A stretch of DNA of 27,994 bases. Origin: Pirellulaceae bacterium. Its GTDB lineage: Bacteria > Planctomycetota > Planctomycetia > Pirellulales > Pirellulaceae. Each line of letters starts with the position of its first letter. Position 1 is the stretch's first letter. The DNA lies in NCBI GenBank assembly GCA_022448645.1, contig JAKVBZ010000072.1, positions 1 to 27,994 of the forward strand. Direction: 5' to 3'. Under the pieces are notes generated by a model that made no database searches, was not told the origin of the DNA, and was given only the letters and a program-made list of their open reading frames with translations. A program made the position numbers and the translations under genes. Below, piece after piece: positions 1 to 7,869 of the stretch.

Positions 1-177
1 ATCCATCGTGAGCTGTTCTAGCTGCTCACGTTCACGGATCGTGGTGAGGGCATGCAGATTGGCAATGAAGTAATAAGATTCGTCTTCATCTTGTAAATCG
101 ATGTATTGGCGGATGGCACCGAAATAATTACCCCAATGAAAACGTCCGGTGGGTTGAATTCCTGAAAGTACACGCAT
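1..177 (-). CDS. trpS: Tryptophanyl-tRNA synthetase, N-terminal part (runs off left edge)
   Basis: Only the first 59 codons are present, read leftward from the ATG at 177-175. The protein begins [20 protein letters not shown], the hallmark start of bacterial tryptophanyl-tRNA synthetase. PTGRFHWGN holds the class I 'HIGH'-like signature (HWGN), and [10 protein letters not shown] is the next conserved block of the Rossmann nucleotide-binding domain. The enzyme charges tRNA-Trp in the cytoplasm using ATP. No good Shine-Dalgarno sequence is visible before the ATG, but the family-typical N-terminus fixes the start. The same-strand pyrD ends 278 bases upstream, so co-transcription is possible but not shown. 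The rest of the gene, including the KMSKS loop, lies outside the window. Confidence 0.95.
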   Translation of the reverse strand, partial: MRVLSGIQPTGRFHWGNYFGAIRQYIDLQDEDESYYFIANLHALTTIREREQLEQLTMD

Positions 178-455
178 GGTGGAATGAGCTTCTAATAGGG
201 GATTTTGCAATGTTAAATGGTATGTTGGGTGGTTGGGGTAAACGCAGCGAGCCGCCTGGCCGATTTTCTCACGCCAGATCGATTAAATCATCAGTCCTCG
301 AGCCAACCGGAGTGTTTGACGCTTGTACCTCCCGTCGAAACTTAACCACCTCAAATTCAAATTTCATGCACTTATGTTCTCAGTTTCAAGGATTTCGTTT
401 TTGCTGCCCGTCATCAGACGTGTCCGTGAGGTCTGACCGCCATGAAACATCCAGG

Positions 456-1406
456 CTAGTCGGTTTGCAGTGTTCCCACAAGTTCGGTGAACTTGGACAC
501 GCCTGCTGCTGTCAAAGCGGTAGGTAGGTTGTCTAGGATGCGTGTGGACACTTGCGGGTCGTAGAAATTGGCGGTTCCAATTTGTACTGCGGAAGCGCCC
601 GCCACAGCAAATTCCAAAACGTCGTCGATGGTACCAATACCGCCTATTCCCACAATGGGAATAGAGACGGCTTGTGCAACCTGGTAAACGATTCTCAATG
701 CTACCGGTTTGATGGCCGGACCACTGAGCCCTCCCATGACGTTGCCCAACAAGGGACGTCGACGTTTCCAGTCGACCGCCATTCCCAGCAAAGTATTGAT
801 CAGGCTAATTGCGTCGGCTCCACCCTCGGCAGCCGCACGAGCGATTGGTACCACGTTTGTGACGTTAGGAGTCAGTTTCGCCAAGATGGGGAGATCGCAA
901 TTGGCAACCACGTCTCGCACGACTTGTCCGCACTGGACGGGATCTGTGCCAAAATCGACTCCGCCGCTGACGTTAGGACAAGAGATGTTCAATTCCAAGG
1001 CGGCAACACCAGGAGCACCGTCCAGTTTTTGTGCCATGGTAACGAATTCGTCACGATTTTTACCGGCGATGCTCACAATCGTGGGAGCGGCGAAGCCAGA
1101 CAGGTAAGGGAGGTGATGCTCTATGAATGCATCGATTCCGTCATTGTCCAAGCCGATGGAATTCAACATTCCAGCTGGTGTTTCGATGGTGCGCCACGGT
1201 GAATTGCCAGGCCGAGGAGCCGCAGTGACCGTCTTGGGAATGATGGCGCCCAAACGATCGATGTCGACAAAGCCTGTCATTTCTCGAGCGTACCCGAACG
1301 TTCCGGAAGCTACCAGAATTGGGTTCGGCAGGGTCAAACGGCCCAGTTGGACAGACATGTCCACATGGGGCGCGGGAGTAGTGTCAGACGGAGATGTCGA
1401 TGACAT
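456..1406 (-). CDS. pyrD: Dihydroorotate dehydrogenase, class 1B catalytic subunit
   Basis: The 316-residue protein oxidises dihydroorotate to orotate with FMN, the fourth step of pyrimidine synthesis. Visible family blocks are [12 protein letters not shown] near the N-terminus, [14 protein letters not shown], the active-site stretch [14 protein letters not shown] with the cysteine base that marks class 1 enzymes, [35 protein letters not shown], and the FMN-phosphate loop [15 protein letters not shown] with VQIGTANF. Length and cysteine fit class 1B, which normally works with an iron-sulfur/FAD subunit (PyrK); no pyrK is in the window. The start at 1406 gives a 16-residue leader before the conserved core; an internal ATG at 1358 is an alternative. 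The AnmK-like gene ends 48 bases upstream on the same strand, so the two may be co-transcribed. Confidence 0.95.
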   Translation of the reverse strand: MSSTSPSDTTPAPHVDMSVQLGRLTLPNPILVASGTFGYAREMTGFVDIDRLGAIIPKTVTAAPRPGNSPWRTIETPAGMLNSIGLDNDGIDAFIEHHLPYLSGFAAPTIVSIAGKNRDEFVTMAQKLDGAPGVAALELNISCPNVSGGVDFGTDPVQCGQVVRDVVANCDLPILAKLTPNVTNVVPIARAAAEGGADAISLINTLLGMAVDWKRRRPLLGNVMGGLSGPAIKPVALRIVYQVAQAVSIPIVGIGGIGTIDDVLEFAVAGASAVQIGTANFYDPQVSTRILDNLPTALTAAGVSKFTELVGTLQTD

Positions 1407-1454
1407 GATGGTTTCGTGTTCTCACAACATGCAGGTTGATGCGAATGACTTGAT

Positions 1455-2756
1455 TTAGATAGCATACCGTAAAGTCATCATTTGTGGGCGGTTGGCTGCT
1501 ATTTCTGTGAGCAGGCGGTGCCAGTGGCGAGGTGTACCCGGCGTTAATCGACCCAGGATACGAGGCATTTCCGCTCCGGTGATGTCTGGAAGATTTGCGG
1601 GGACGTGGTCCACATGTAACATCGCCAGAATTGCAATTTGGGACGGACCTAATGCGTCATCGTCCAATCCCAAATCCGCCGGTTGTCTCCAGTGAACACC
1701 AGGACAGCGCTCCCTCAATTCGCGTATCAACATCCCATTTTGTTTTCCGCGGCCGATCATGATCCCGATGGTTTTTTCTGGTGCTGCATCGTATTGCGAA
1801 TTGCCCGATTGTCTTTGGATGGCTTGGCAAATCCCTTCTACCACCAAGTGCGTGGCACTACAGAGAACGTCCTGCAGAGGTTGCCGAGCATGAGAACCTT
1901 TGCTTAGAACAGACAAAAACGCCTCCACGACGTTCTCGGTGGAGCCCCAAGAAGTAGAGTCTTGAAACACTGGAAGTTTGGACCATTCATCAACCAGGGA
2001 ATCTATGCGACGACCTTGAACCGCCCAGCGACCACCTGTGTCAAATGATTCGGTGCCGGAAGTCAGTTCACCTACCAATGAGTCTAACAATTCCATCCCT
2101 GGTTGGACCACCTGAAATGAACAGTGTGGTCGGTCCGCCGCCTGGGCGGAGGAAAACCAATGAAGCTGAATTTTTCGACCCATTTCCAGGACAAACCAAG
2201 GAGATGCTCCGTCGGTATTTATCTTGTCGCTAAGGAGCATCAACAACGGTAAGCTGTGTAAGGGCCCGCCACGTCCGCCTTGCGCCAGATCACGAATGGG
2301 GAATGCATCGATCACACTCAAGCCAGTGGCCTCAGCCAGGCGAAAAGCATCCGTGATGAGCGTTGCCGCCTTCTGTCCCTGGGGATATTCGTGCCAAATC
2401 CCGGGATCGTCCACACCGATCGCCAGGACGTGGTCAGGATCCAAGTGGCTGTTGTCCAAAAGGTGTCCCACTAGTCCCGCTTGCCATTCTGCATACTCGG
2501 CAGCGAAGGCCGGAAGGTCGCCAACGGTACCTCGGCCCGTATCATCCGTATGATTCCAGGGGGATAAATCACTCAAATGTACGGGTAATTCCATCCTGGC
2601 TGTGCCAATCACTGAAATCTGCGCAGACAGTCCAAGTCCCTTTGTCGAAATAATGGTTCCGGATAGGGACTGGTCGTGGCGCGACTGTCGCAGTCCTAGG
2701 AAACACCTAGCCGCAGTTGAAACGGGGTAAGCCCCACCTGGTTCCATTTGGTTCAT
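1455..2756 (-). CDS. Degenerate anhydro-N-acetylmuramic acid kinase (AnmK)-like protein
   Basis: This 433-residue protein has the layout of AnmK, the kinase that hydrolyses and phosphorylates 1,6-anhydroMurNAc during murein recycling. Three matches support this. IDAFPIRDLAQGGRGGPL corresponds to the family's 'FRxxDVAAGGQGAPL' and keeps the aspartate that acts as catalytic base in AnmK. IGVDDPGIWHEYP sits where the family has 'IGxHGQTxWHxP'. The C-terminal NLPDITGAEMPRILGRLTPG matches 'NLPSVTGA...VLGSITPG'. The N-terminal ATP-binding signature (GxMSGTSxDGxD) is not recognisable (GLRQSRHDQSLSGTIIS), the HGQT motif is DDPG, and the Gly-rich 'LNIGGxAN' segment is FVLEMGRKIQ. Catalytic activity is therefore doubtful, and a binding or vestigial role is as likely. 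AAGGG lies about 9 bases before the ATG at 2756. The family assignment is by motif memory, not alignment. Confidence 0.75.
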   Translation of the reverse strand: MNQMEPGGAYPVSTAARCFLGLRQSRHDQSLSGTIISTKGLGLSAQISVIGTARMELPVHLSDLSPWNHTDDTGRGTVGDLPAFAAEYAEWQAGLVGHLLDNSHLDPDHVLAIGVDDPGIWHEYPQGQKAATLITDAFRLAEATGLSVIDAFPIRDLAQGGRGGPLHSLPLLMLLSDKINTDGASPWFVLEMGRKIQLHWFSSAQAADRPHCSFQVVQPGMELLDSLVGELTSGTESFDTGGRWAVQGRRIDSLVDEWSKLPVFQDSTSWGSTENVVEAFLSVLSKGSHARQPLQDVLCSATHLVVEGICQAIQRQSGNSQYDAAPEKTIGIMIGRGKQNGMLIRELRERCPGVHWRQPADLGLDDDALGPSQIAILAMLHVDHVPANLPDITGAEMPRILGRLTPGTPRHWHRLLTEIAANRPQMMTLRYAI

Positions 2757-2850
2757 GCTGCGCAGCCCTTAGATTGGAACAGCGAAACTTGCTGGCTTGG
2801 CCAGGAACAAGCATTCCGTTCGTCGTCAACCTTCGTGCCGAATTACGACG

Positions 2851-2896
2851 AAACAGGCATCTTTGTTTCCATGCGTCGGAAACAAAGATGCTGTTT
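2851..2896. terminator. Long imperfect stem-loop between the amidotransferase-like and AnmK-like genes
   Basis: The left arm at 2851-2870 and right arm at 2878-2896 are complementary over 19 base pairs, with one unpaired C and a 7-base loop (2871-2877). The core is CATCTTTGTTTCC against GGAAACAAAGATG. It lies just past the 3' end of the leftward amidotransferase-like gene (stop at 2930) and before the leftward AnmK-like gene. A transcription terminator or 3'-end mRNA stabiliser is the simplest role. No long T-run follows on either strand, so factor-independent termination is not certain. Confidence 0.6.
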
Positions 2897-2929
2897 AGCG
2901 ATCGTTGCTGAGTCAACAGCTAGAATAGG

Positions 2930-3691
2930 CTAGGCGACCATCCGCATCGCCGTGAAATCCGACTGTAGTACGCCACCAAGGAACTCTTCGAATATCCGCT
3001 GATCCAAGGCGGATGCCGAATCGCTTTCGGGGTGGAATTGTGTGCCGATCACGTGCCAGTCATCAAGCTGACTTTCGATTGCTTCCACAATACCGTCCGG
3101 AGATCGTGCCGATACAGCAAATCCCGGTGCCAGTTCGTCGATAGCCATGTGGTGCATGCTATTGACACGTACTTCACCGTCGCCATACACGCGTTCCATC
3201 AAGGTGCCAGGAACAACTTCCAGGCCGTGACGATGATTGACGTCGAGCTGATCTTTGTGGGGCAGAGAATGGGGTACGTCTTCCGGAATGTGAAAGAATA
3301 GATTTCCACCCTGAGAAACGTTGATCAGCTGCATCCCGACGCCAATTCCAAATACCGGCATGCGACGGTCAGCGATTTGACGCATTAAATGACGGTCGAA
3401 ATCTTCCCGACGAGACTCCATGACACGAACGCTGGGATGCCTCATGAAACCGTCGTTGTTGGGATCCAAATCTGGTCCGCCAACCAACACGAATCCATGC
3501 AACGAATCTAACACGCGAGCCGTATCTTCTTCGTCGATGAGTGGTGGGACGACTACCGGAATGCCACCGGCGTGAATAATGCAGTTGAAGTACCCTGCAC
3601 AGACCACAGAATATGCGGGACGGTCCTTGTTGGCCGAACGGTAGTCAGTATTGATTCCAATGAGCGGTTTCGAGGCATGATGAGTGGCCAT
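2930..3691 (-). CDS. PuuD/peptidase C26-type glutamine amidotransferase fold lacking the catalytic cysteine
   Basis: With its start at 3691 the protein has 253 residues; GGAAAGGAAG lies about 7 bases before this ATG, and the longer frame upstream has no such signal. It matches the class I glutamine amidotransferase fold of gamma-glutamyl-gamma-aminobutyrate hydrolases: PLIGINTDYR at the start, FVLVGGPDLDP (residues 67-77, oxyanion region), MQLINVSQGG, and GTQFHPES (216-223) with catalytic His220 and Glu222. The nucleophile elbow that normally reads G-I-C-R-G-M-Q is here GIGVGMQ, with Gly117 in place of cysteine and Val118 in place of arginine. Classical hydrolysis of the gamma-glutamyl bond should not be possible with this residue missing. 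Similar Cys-less copies may form a planctomycete subfamily, but I could not verify that. It may act as a binding protein or use other chemistry. Confidence 0.8.
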   Translation of the reverse strand: MATHHASKPLIGINTDYRSANKDRPAYSVVCAGYFNCIIHAGGIPVVVPPLIDEEDTARVLDSLHGFVLVGGPDLDPNNDGFMRHPSVRVMESRREDFDRHLMRQIADRRMPVFGIGVGMQLINVSQGGNLFFHIPEDVPHSLPHKDQLDVNHRHGLEVVPGTLMERVYGDGEVRVNSMHHMAIDELAPGFAVSARSPDGIVEAIESQLDDWHVIGTQFHPESDSASALDQRIFEEFLGGVLQSDFTAMRMVA

Positions 3692-3919
3692 GCGATTACT
3701 TCCTTTCCACGTAGAAACGTTGCGACGCTGAGCGTCCAAATAAAAGTAATGCCAACTGAGATAGCCGGTGCGCAACTTACAGGAAGGGAAGAAACAGCAT
3801 GGCAATATGACCACGAGGCTGAAGTGTCGTGTGTATCACACGAAAGAAATCGTTTTGAGGTGTGTGGTGACACTAACCAAACACAACCAAAACGAAAACA
3901 GCCTAGTTTGCCGAGCTGT

Positions 3920-3938
3920 AGTACCCATCCTGGGTACT
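3920..3938. repeat. Perfect 8-bp inverted repeat with 3-base loop
   Basis: AGTACCCA (3920-3927) and TGGGTACT (3931-3938) are exact reverse complements separated by TCC. It sits in the divergent promoter region of the amidotransferase-like and oleA-like genes. It could be an operator for a dimeric regulator or a small RNA hairpin; no T-run follows. Confidence 0.5.
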
Positions 3939-4175
3939 TCGCTGGATTGGATGTCCGTATCAGCTAGACTCAGTTCCTCCGTAAGGGGGTTAGCCGTGTC
4001 AACCGGCCGTGGAAAGCAAGTCGCGAGTCAGTGTAGCCATTAAAAACTACCTGACAAGTACCGATCTCCCATGTCATCTATTTTGTATTGGGAGTGCCCA
4101 TTAGGCACAACATGATGTGCTCGGGGTCTGATTTTGAGATTCTGCTTAGGGTGTCCCCTTCCCTTCGGTCACTTT

Positions 4176-4185
4176 TATCCGGATA
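4176..4185. repeat. Perfect 10-bp palindrome TATCCGGATA
   Basis: TATCCGGATA is self-complementary and lies 46 bases before the oleA-like start codon. Flanking bases extend the symmetry with a bulge (CACT on the left, AGTG on the right). A regulator site is possible; a 10-bp palindrome can also arise by chance. Confidence 0.3.
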
Positions 4186-4231
4186 GTGAAGGAGGAACTG
4201 ATATCCCAGTAGCAAACGAGCCATTTCTCCC

Positions 4232-5353
4232 ATGATCTATCAAAACGTTTGTTTGGAGGCTTTTGGATACACGTTGCCGACTCAGGTCGTGACGTCAGCC
4301 GAGATTGAACAGCGACTGCAACCGGTCTATGACCGGCTCAAATTGCCTGCCGGTCGGCTTGAATTAATGACTGGTATCCGAGAAAGAAGGTTCTGGGAGC
4401 CAGGAAGGCTGCCCAGTCAGATGAGTGCGGCCAGTGCCGAACAGGCCATTCAAAATGCAGGAATCGACCGCTCTGACATTGGAGCTTTGGTCCACTCGTC
4501 GGTGTGCCGAGATCATTTGGAGCCTGCCACTGCGTGTGCCGTGCACCATGGCCTGGGTTTGCCTGAGACTTGTATGATTTACGATTTGTCGAATGCATGT
4601 CTCGGCATTCTGAATGGTATGCTCCAGGTCGCCAACATGATTGAGTTGGGGCAGATTTCCGCCGGTATTGTCGTAGGCAGTGAAGGTGGTCGAGAATTAG
4701 TCGAGAATACCATTGACGTGATGAATCGCGATGAATCTTTGACTCGCGAATCGATCAAGCCGTTATTTGCTTCATTGACAATTGGGTCAGCCAGTTGTGC
4801 GGTCGTGTTGACGAGTCGGGAATTGAGCCAATCGGGAAATCGGTTGTTGCACGCAACTGCGACGGCTAATACGGAGTATCACCGACTTTGTCACAGCGGC
4901 CGAGACGAAGCTGTTGGGGACAACATGCGCCCTCTGATGAATACCGACTCTGAGCGGCTCATGCATGAAGGTATTGCCACCGGGGCAGAAACGTTTCAGA
5001 GATTTCTGCGTCAAGCAGATTGGTCTATTGAAGATATTCACCGCACGTTTTGTCACCAGGTGGGGGCTGCTCACCGTCGCTTGATGTTGGACTCTTTAGA
5101 GTTGTCGTCAGAGAATGATTTCACGACGTTCGAGTGGTTGGGCAATACCGGGTCAGTGGCGCTTCCGATCACGATGGCCATCGGCATGGAGAAAGGGGTC
5201 CTTGGGCCCCAAGATCATGTTGCCATGCTGGGGATTGGTTCGGGGATCAACTGCCTGATGCTGGGTGTAGAATGGCAGCAGCAAGCTCTTTCGCACTCGC
5301 ATGCGACCGCCGAGCTGTCAGCTAAACAAGAACCGTCTGCCTCTGGCGGGTAA
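4232..5353 (+). CDS. OleA-like thiolase (head-to-head acyl-CoA condensation), FabH superfamily
   Basis: The 373-residue protein belongs to the 3-oxoacyl-ACP synthase III superfamily and is closest in pattern to OleA, which condenses two fatty acyl-CoAs head to head to a beta-keto acid. The start MIYQNVCLEAFGY and SAEIEQRLQPVYDRLKL match the OleA opening. CRDHLEPATA carries Glu97, the glutamate typical of OleA. DLSNACLGILNGM carries the nucleophile Cys123. CHQVGAAH carries His275 and GNTGSVALP carries Asn305, and GIGSGINCLM closes the core. About 25 residues rich in Ala/Ser/Gln follow. FabH itself would lack the active-site Glu and is usually about 320 residues. No oleB, oleC or oleD lies nearby; the next gene is on the other strand. 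OleA rather than another thiolase is likely but not proven. Confidence 0.8.
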   Translation: MIYQNVCLEAFGYTLPTQVVTSAEIEQRLQPVYDRLKLPAGRLELMTGIRERRFWEPGRLPSQMSAASAEQAIQNAGIDRSDIGALVHSSVCRDHLEPATACAVHHGLGLPETCMIYDLSNACLGILNGMLQVANMIELGQISAGIVVGSEGGRELVENTIDVMNRDESLTRESIKPLFASLTIGSASCAVVLTSRELSQSGNRLLHATATANTEYHRLCHSGRDEAVGDNMRPLMNTDSERLMHEGIATGAETFQRFLRQADWSIEDIHRTFCHQVGAAHRRLMLDSLELSSENDFTTFEWLGNTGSVALPITMAIGMEKGVLGPQDHVAMLGIGSGINCLMLGVEWQQQALSHSHATAELSAKQEPSASGG

Positions 5354-5620
5354 TGCTAGGAAGCATTTTGGGTTTCGGCTGCAAGTTCGATTTGGCAGCG
5401 CATTTTCTAACGGAACGGCGCAAGGCGTCCAGTATTTTACCAAAGGATCCTCGAAGGGCTGGCTGCTTGGGCCGCTCCGTTACAGGACTCTACACGTCAG
5501 TTCTCAACGTAGTTGGCACCTGTTCCAAGCGCCAGCGAGCCTAAGGTTTCACGTTTGTACTGGCTCACAGCTTTGTCCTTTGGGACGCCGTCAAATACTG
5601 GACGTGATAAAGGTTCGCTG

Positions 5621-5644
5621 GCGTTAAGGCATTAAGGCGTTAAG
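5621..5644. repeat. Three tandem 8-bp units (GCRTTAAG) over a stop codon
   Basis: GCGTTAAG, GCATTAAG and GCGTTAAG follow each other without a gap. The TAA stop of the leftward CARDB/IPT-like gene (5634-5632) lies in the middle unit. The array probably arose by slippage and may have moved the end of the protein. The rest of the gap back to 5354 shows nothing recognisable. Confidence 0.6.
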
Positions 5645-7527
5645 GTAATCGAAAGTGGATTCGTTACAGCTCCATCACCACGGATCAAAAGGATCTCGGC
5701 GGGAGAATCATCGGCCACCGGCAAGGCTGGTAATGCAACGCGGACTCCAAGCTCCGACCAGCCTTCGATCGTGGCTTCCCATTCCAATCCTGCGGCGTGT
5801 ACTACGACTCGACCAGGTTCCGGTCCTAGACCTTCGCCCGCCAAATTCATCGTACTTCCCGCGGGGATAATCTGATCTTCGCTGCCGAACAGCACCGGAT
5901 CCACAGGAAGGATATCGGCAATTTTAATGGCTGTCCCATTATTCGACTCATCTTCTTCGGCAATGTCTTGGTGGCTGTCGATGAGTACTTGAATCTTGGA
6001 AACGGGGTTATTTAGGAATGGCAAGCGAATGTCAACCGACTTTGTATCGCCACCGTCAATGTTCTCGATCTGGAAGCCAGCGTATGGCGCATCGGACGTC
6101 GGTGTTTCGTCGCTGGCGACAATGACGATATTAAATGGTGTGGAAATCGCTTTGTCACTGTTGTTGCGAAAGACCACGCGAAAACGCGCGCCCAGGTCTT
6201 GTTCCGGGTGTCCGGCATCGACAAATCGGATGGCAAGCAATTGTAAGTCGTGTTCAAGATGTGCCGGCGCTGGTGCGACATTGATCCAAGTGCCGCTCAC
6301 ATGGGTGGGGAGAGGAGCCCAAATGGGATAGTACCCCCAACCTATCCAGGTCGGGCATGGATGGCAGATGATCGGTTGGCACCAAATCGGTCGCGGGTCC
6401 CAACAGTCAATGCCGTGGATCGGCCAGTGCCAATCCCAACACCACTGTACCCAGTCAGACCAGTGCGGATAGAGGCACCAACCCGGATAAAAGCCTGGCC
6501 ACCAACCACCGTGGAAAGCGAAACAGTGGTTGGCGAACCCAGCCGCCAACTTGCCCTGAGCCAAAGCGCCCCAGCCGCCATTTTTGGCCAGTTTGTCCGC
6601 CAGTTCCAATTGCAGTGCTACGTCGCCGCCCTCTTTTTGCAGTTTTAGTTGATCTGCCAGTTTTAGTTGACTGCCTAAGGCGCCATCCACGAACTTGTCC
6701 AGTTTTCCTTCTGCAAGCTTGTCTGCCAGTGAAATGATCTGAGGGTTCTTGGCAATACCATTCACGTTAGGTGTCAGCAATTCTGGCGCCTTGCCAATCG
6801 TATCAGGATTCAGAATCTCTGGTTTGAGGTTGTTCGGCTTCAAGACTTCCGGTTTCAGCACGCCAGGTTTCACTGTATTGGGATTCAACGTTTCCGCCAG
6901 ATCCGAAGGCTTCAGCGTCGAAGTGTTGACGACGTCCTTGATGTTACCAATCGAATTTCCTTCTGGTCCGAGTGGAGGAATCACAGTGTTGTTGCTATTT
7001 GGTGCTTTCCCTGAGTTGCCGAAGTTGGGAAGCGTGAATTCTGGACGTAGAGGACGAATTTTTGTGTTGGGTGGGACAAGCGACGGACCGAGCTGGCCAA
7101 GGCTGCCGTTGCTAACCTTGTTCGGTATCGTTGAAAATCCGGAATTGCCTGGTTTGGGCCTAATCTTCGAAGTTGAAGAAGTCCGTCCGGCCTTCGAATG
7201 GGATGAATTAGTAACCGTCTGGACCTTAGTCTTTGAATTCGGCTGTTTAGCGGGGCGCTGCATCTTCACATTATTTGAGAAACGATTTCGCTTCGAGAAA
7301 TTACTAACGTTCTTTGACGGCTGACGGCGGGATGACTTTGAGAAAGACTGGACTGCCTGCGGTTGAAACGACAGGGCGGACGAATGACTTGTGGTGTTGC
7401 TGTTTTTGCTGCGGAACCGGGAACCTTTGGTTTTACCCTGGGCAAACATTGGTTCGGCTGTTGCCGCGACACATGCCAAAATTCCCACCCCTACCAAACA
7501 AAAACGACGTGTGCTGGCAAATTCCAT
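5632..7527 (-). CDS. Secreted multi-domain protein: basic linker, LKP repeats, Trp/Cys/His core, CARDB-like and IPT-like domains
   Basis: The ATG at 7527 is preceded by GGAAAGGG and gives 631 residues; the longer frame would begin at a TTG. Residues 1-30 form a signal peptide (RRF, then a hydrophobic run ending AEPMFAQ), so export is expected. Residues 31-165 are basic and rich in Ser, Asn and Lys. Residues 205-243 hold short repeats of the type xLKPx (LKPEVLKPNNLKPEILNP). Residues 264-330 look like amphipathic helices with LADKLA and LADQLKL repeats. Residues 335-405 are very rich in Trp, Tyr, Pro, Cys and His. Residues 425-535 resemble a CARDB adhesion domain (HDLQLLAIRF ... DESNNGTAIKI), and 545-631 an IPT/TIG-like beta-sandwich. 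A surface or envelope role is inferred; no enzyme motif is visible. Confidence 0.8.
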   Translation of the reverse strand: MEFASTRRFCLVGVGILACVAATAEPMFAQGKTKGSRFRSKNSNTTSHSSALSFQPQAVQSFSKSSRRQPSKNVSNFSKRNRFSNNVKMQRPAKQPNSKTKVQTVTNSSHSKAGRTSSTSKIRPKPGNSGFSTIPNKVSNGSLGQLGPSLVPPNTKIRPLRPEFTLPNFGNSGKAPNSNNTVIPPLGPEGNSIGNIKDVVNTSTLKPSDLAETLNPNTVKPGVLKPEVLKPNNLKPEILNPDTIGKAPELLTPNVNGIAKNPQIISLADKLAEGKLDKFVDGALGSQLKLADQLKLQKEGGDVALQLELADKLAKNGGWGALAQGKLAAGFANHCFAFHGGWWPGFYPGWCLYPHWSDWVQWCWDWHWPIHGIDCWDPRPIWCQPIICHPCPTWIGWGYYPIWAPLPTHVSGTWINVAPAPAHLEHDLQLLAIRFVDAGHPEQDLGARFRVVFRNNSDKAISTPFNIVIVASDETPTSDAPYAGFQIENIDGGDTKSVDIRLPFLNNPVSKIQVLIDSHQDIAEEDESNNGTAIKIADILPVDPVLFGSEDQIIPAGSTMNLAGEGLGPEPGRVVVHAAGLEWEATIEGWSELGVRVALPALPVADDSPAEILLIRGDGAVTNPLSITLTP

Positions 7528-7869
7528 AGCAAACCCTTTCCAGAACAAACGAGTAACGAGACAACATCGAAAGACCGGACCGACGGGCTAACACAGCACA
7601 TGGCTCGGCGTCTGACATCTGGTAGTACAGCGATTGACGTGCCAGACAGAGTCAGGTGACCAGTTTTTGGGGTTTTGCTGGTCTTTGTGGCAGGATTTCC
7701 GCATGAGAGGACATGCCGGAAAGTTTATAAGTCACATGTTGGTATAGGCTTGCGACGTTCTTGGGTCGCTTGGTGCCCGTTTTGGAAAAAGAAAACGTGG
7801 AACGGGGTTAAGAGCTAGGCTGTGAGATCAGGATGACGACACTCAGCCCGGAATGAGACAGGTCGTGTA
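7528..7869. other. Intergenic region with two competing hairpins, no gene
   Basis: This stretch precedes the leftward secreted-protein gene and follows the leftward GTPase gene. No frame in it looks coding. CCCGTT (7776-7781) can pair with AACGGG (7801-7806), while CGTTTT (7778-7783) can pair with AAAACG (7792-7797); the two hairpins exclude each other. They lie 65-95 bases past the GTPase stop and may be a terminator, but both are short. Confidence 0.35.

Larger units (their letters stand above)
3692..4231. other. Divergent intergenic region with two palindromes
   Basis: This 540-base stretch lies between the leftward amidotransferase-like gene and the rightward oleA-like gene, so it should carry both promoters. 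No reading frame in it resembles a protein. Two inverted repeats stand out (3920-3938 and 4176-4185) and are listed separately. GGAGGA at 4191-4196 looks like a ribosome binding site but lies 35 bases before the oleA-like ATG, and an in-frame TGA at 4199-4201 prevents an earlier start there. Confidence 0.5.

Noticed and set aside
210..527. Rightward 105-codon frame at the left edge
   Set aside because: Overlaps the end of pyrD on the other strand, has no ribosome binding site or motif, and reads like shadow or intergenic sequence.
552..1202. Rightward 216-codon open frame
   Set aside because: Lies entirely antisense to pyrD, whose protein is clearly conserved; the translation has no recognisable pattern.
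4191..4196. GGAGGA as ribosome binding site for an earlier oleA-like start
   Set aside because: An in-frame TGA at 4199-4201 follows it, and it is 35 bases from the ATG at 4232, too far to act directly.
6749..7324. Rightward 191-codon frame with repetitive translation
   Set aside because: Its repeats are simply the antisense of the LKP-repeat and basic segments of the secreted CARDB/IPT-like protein.
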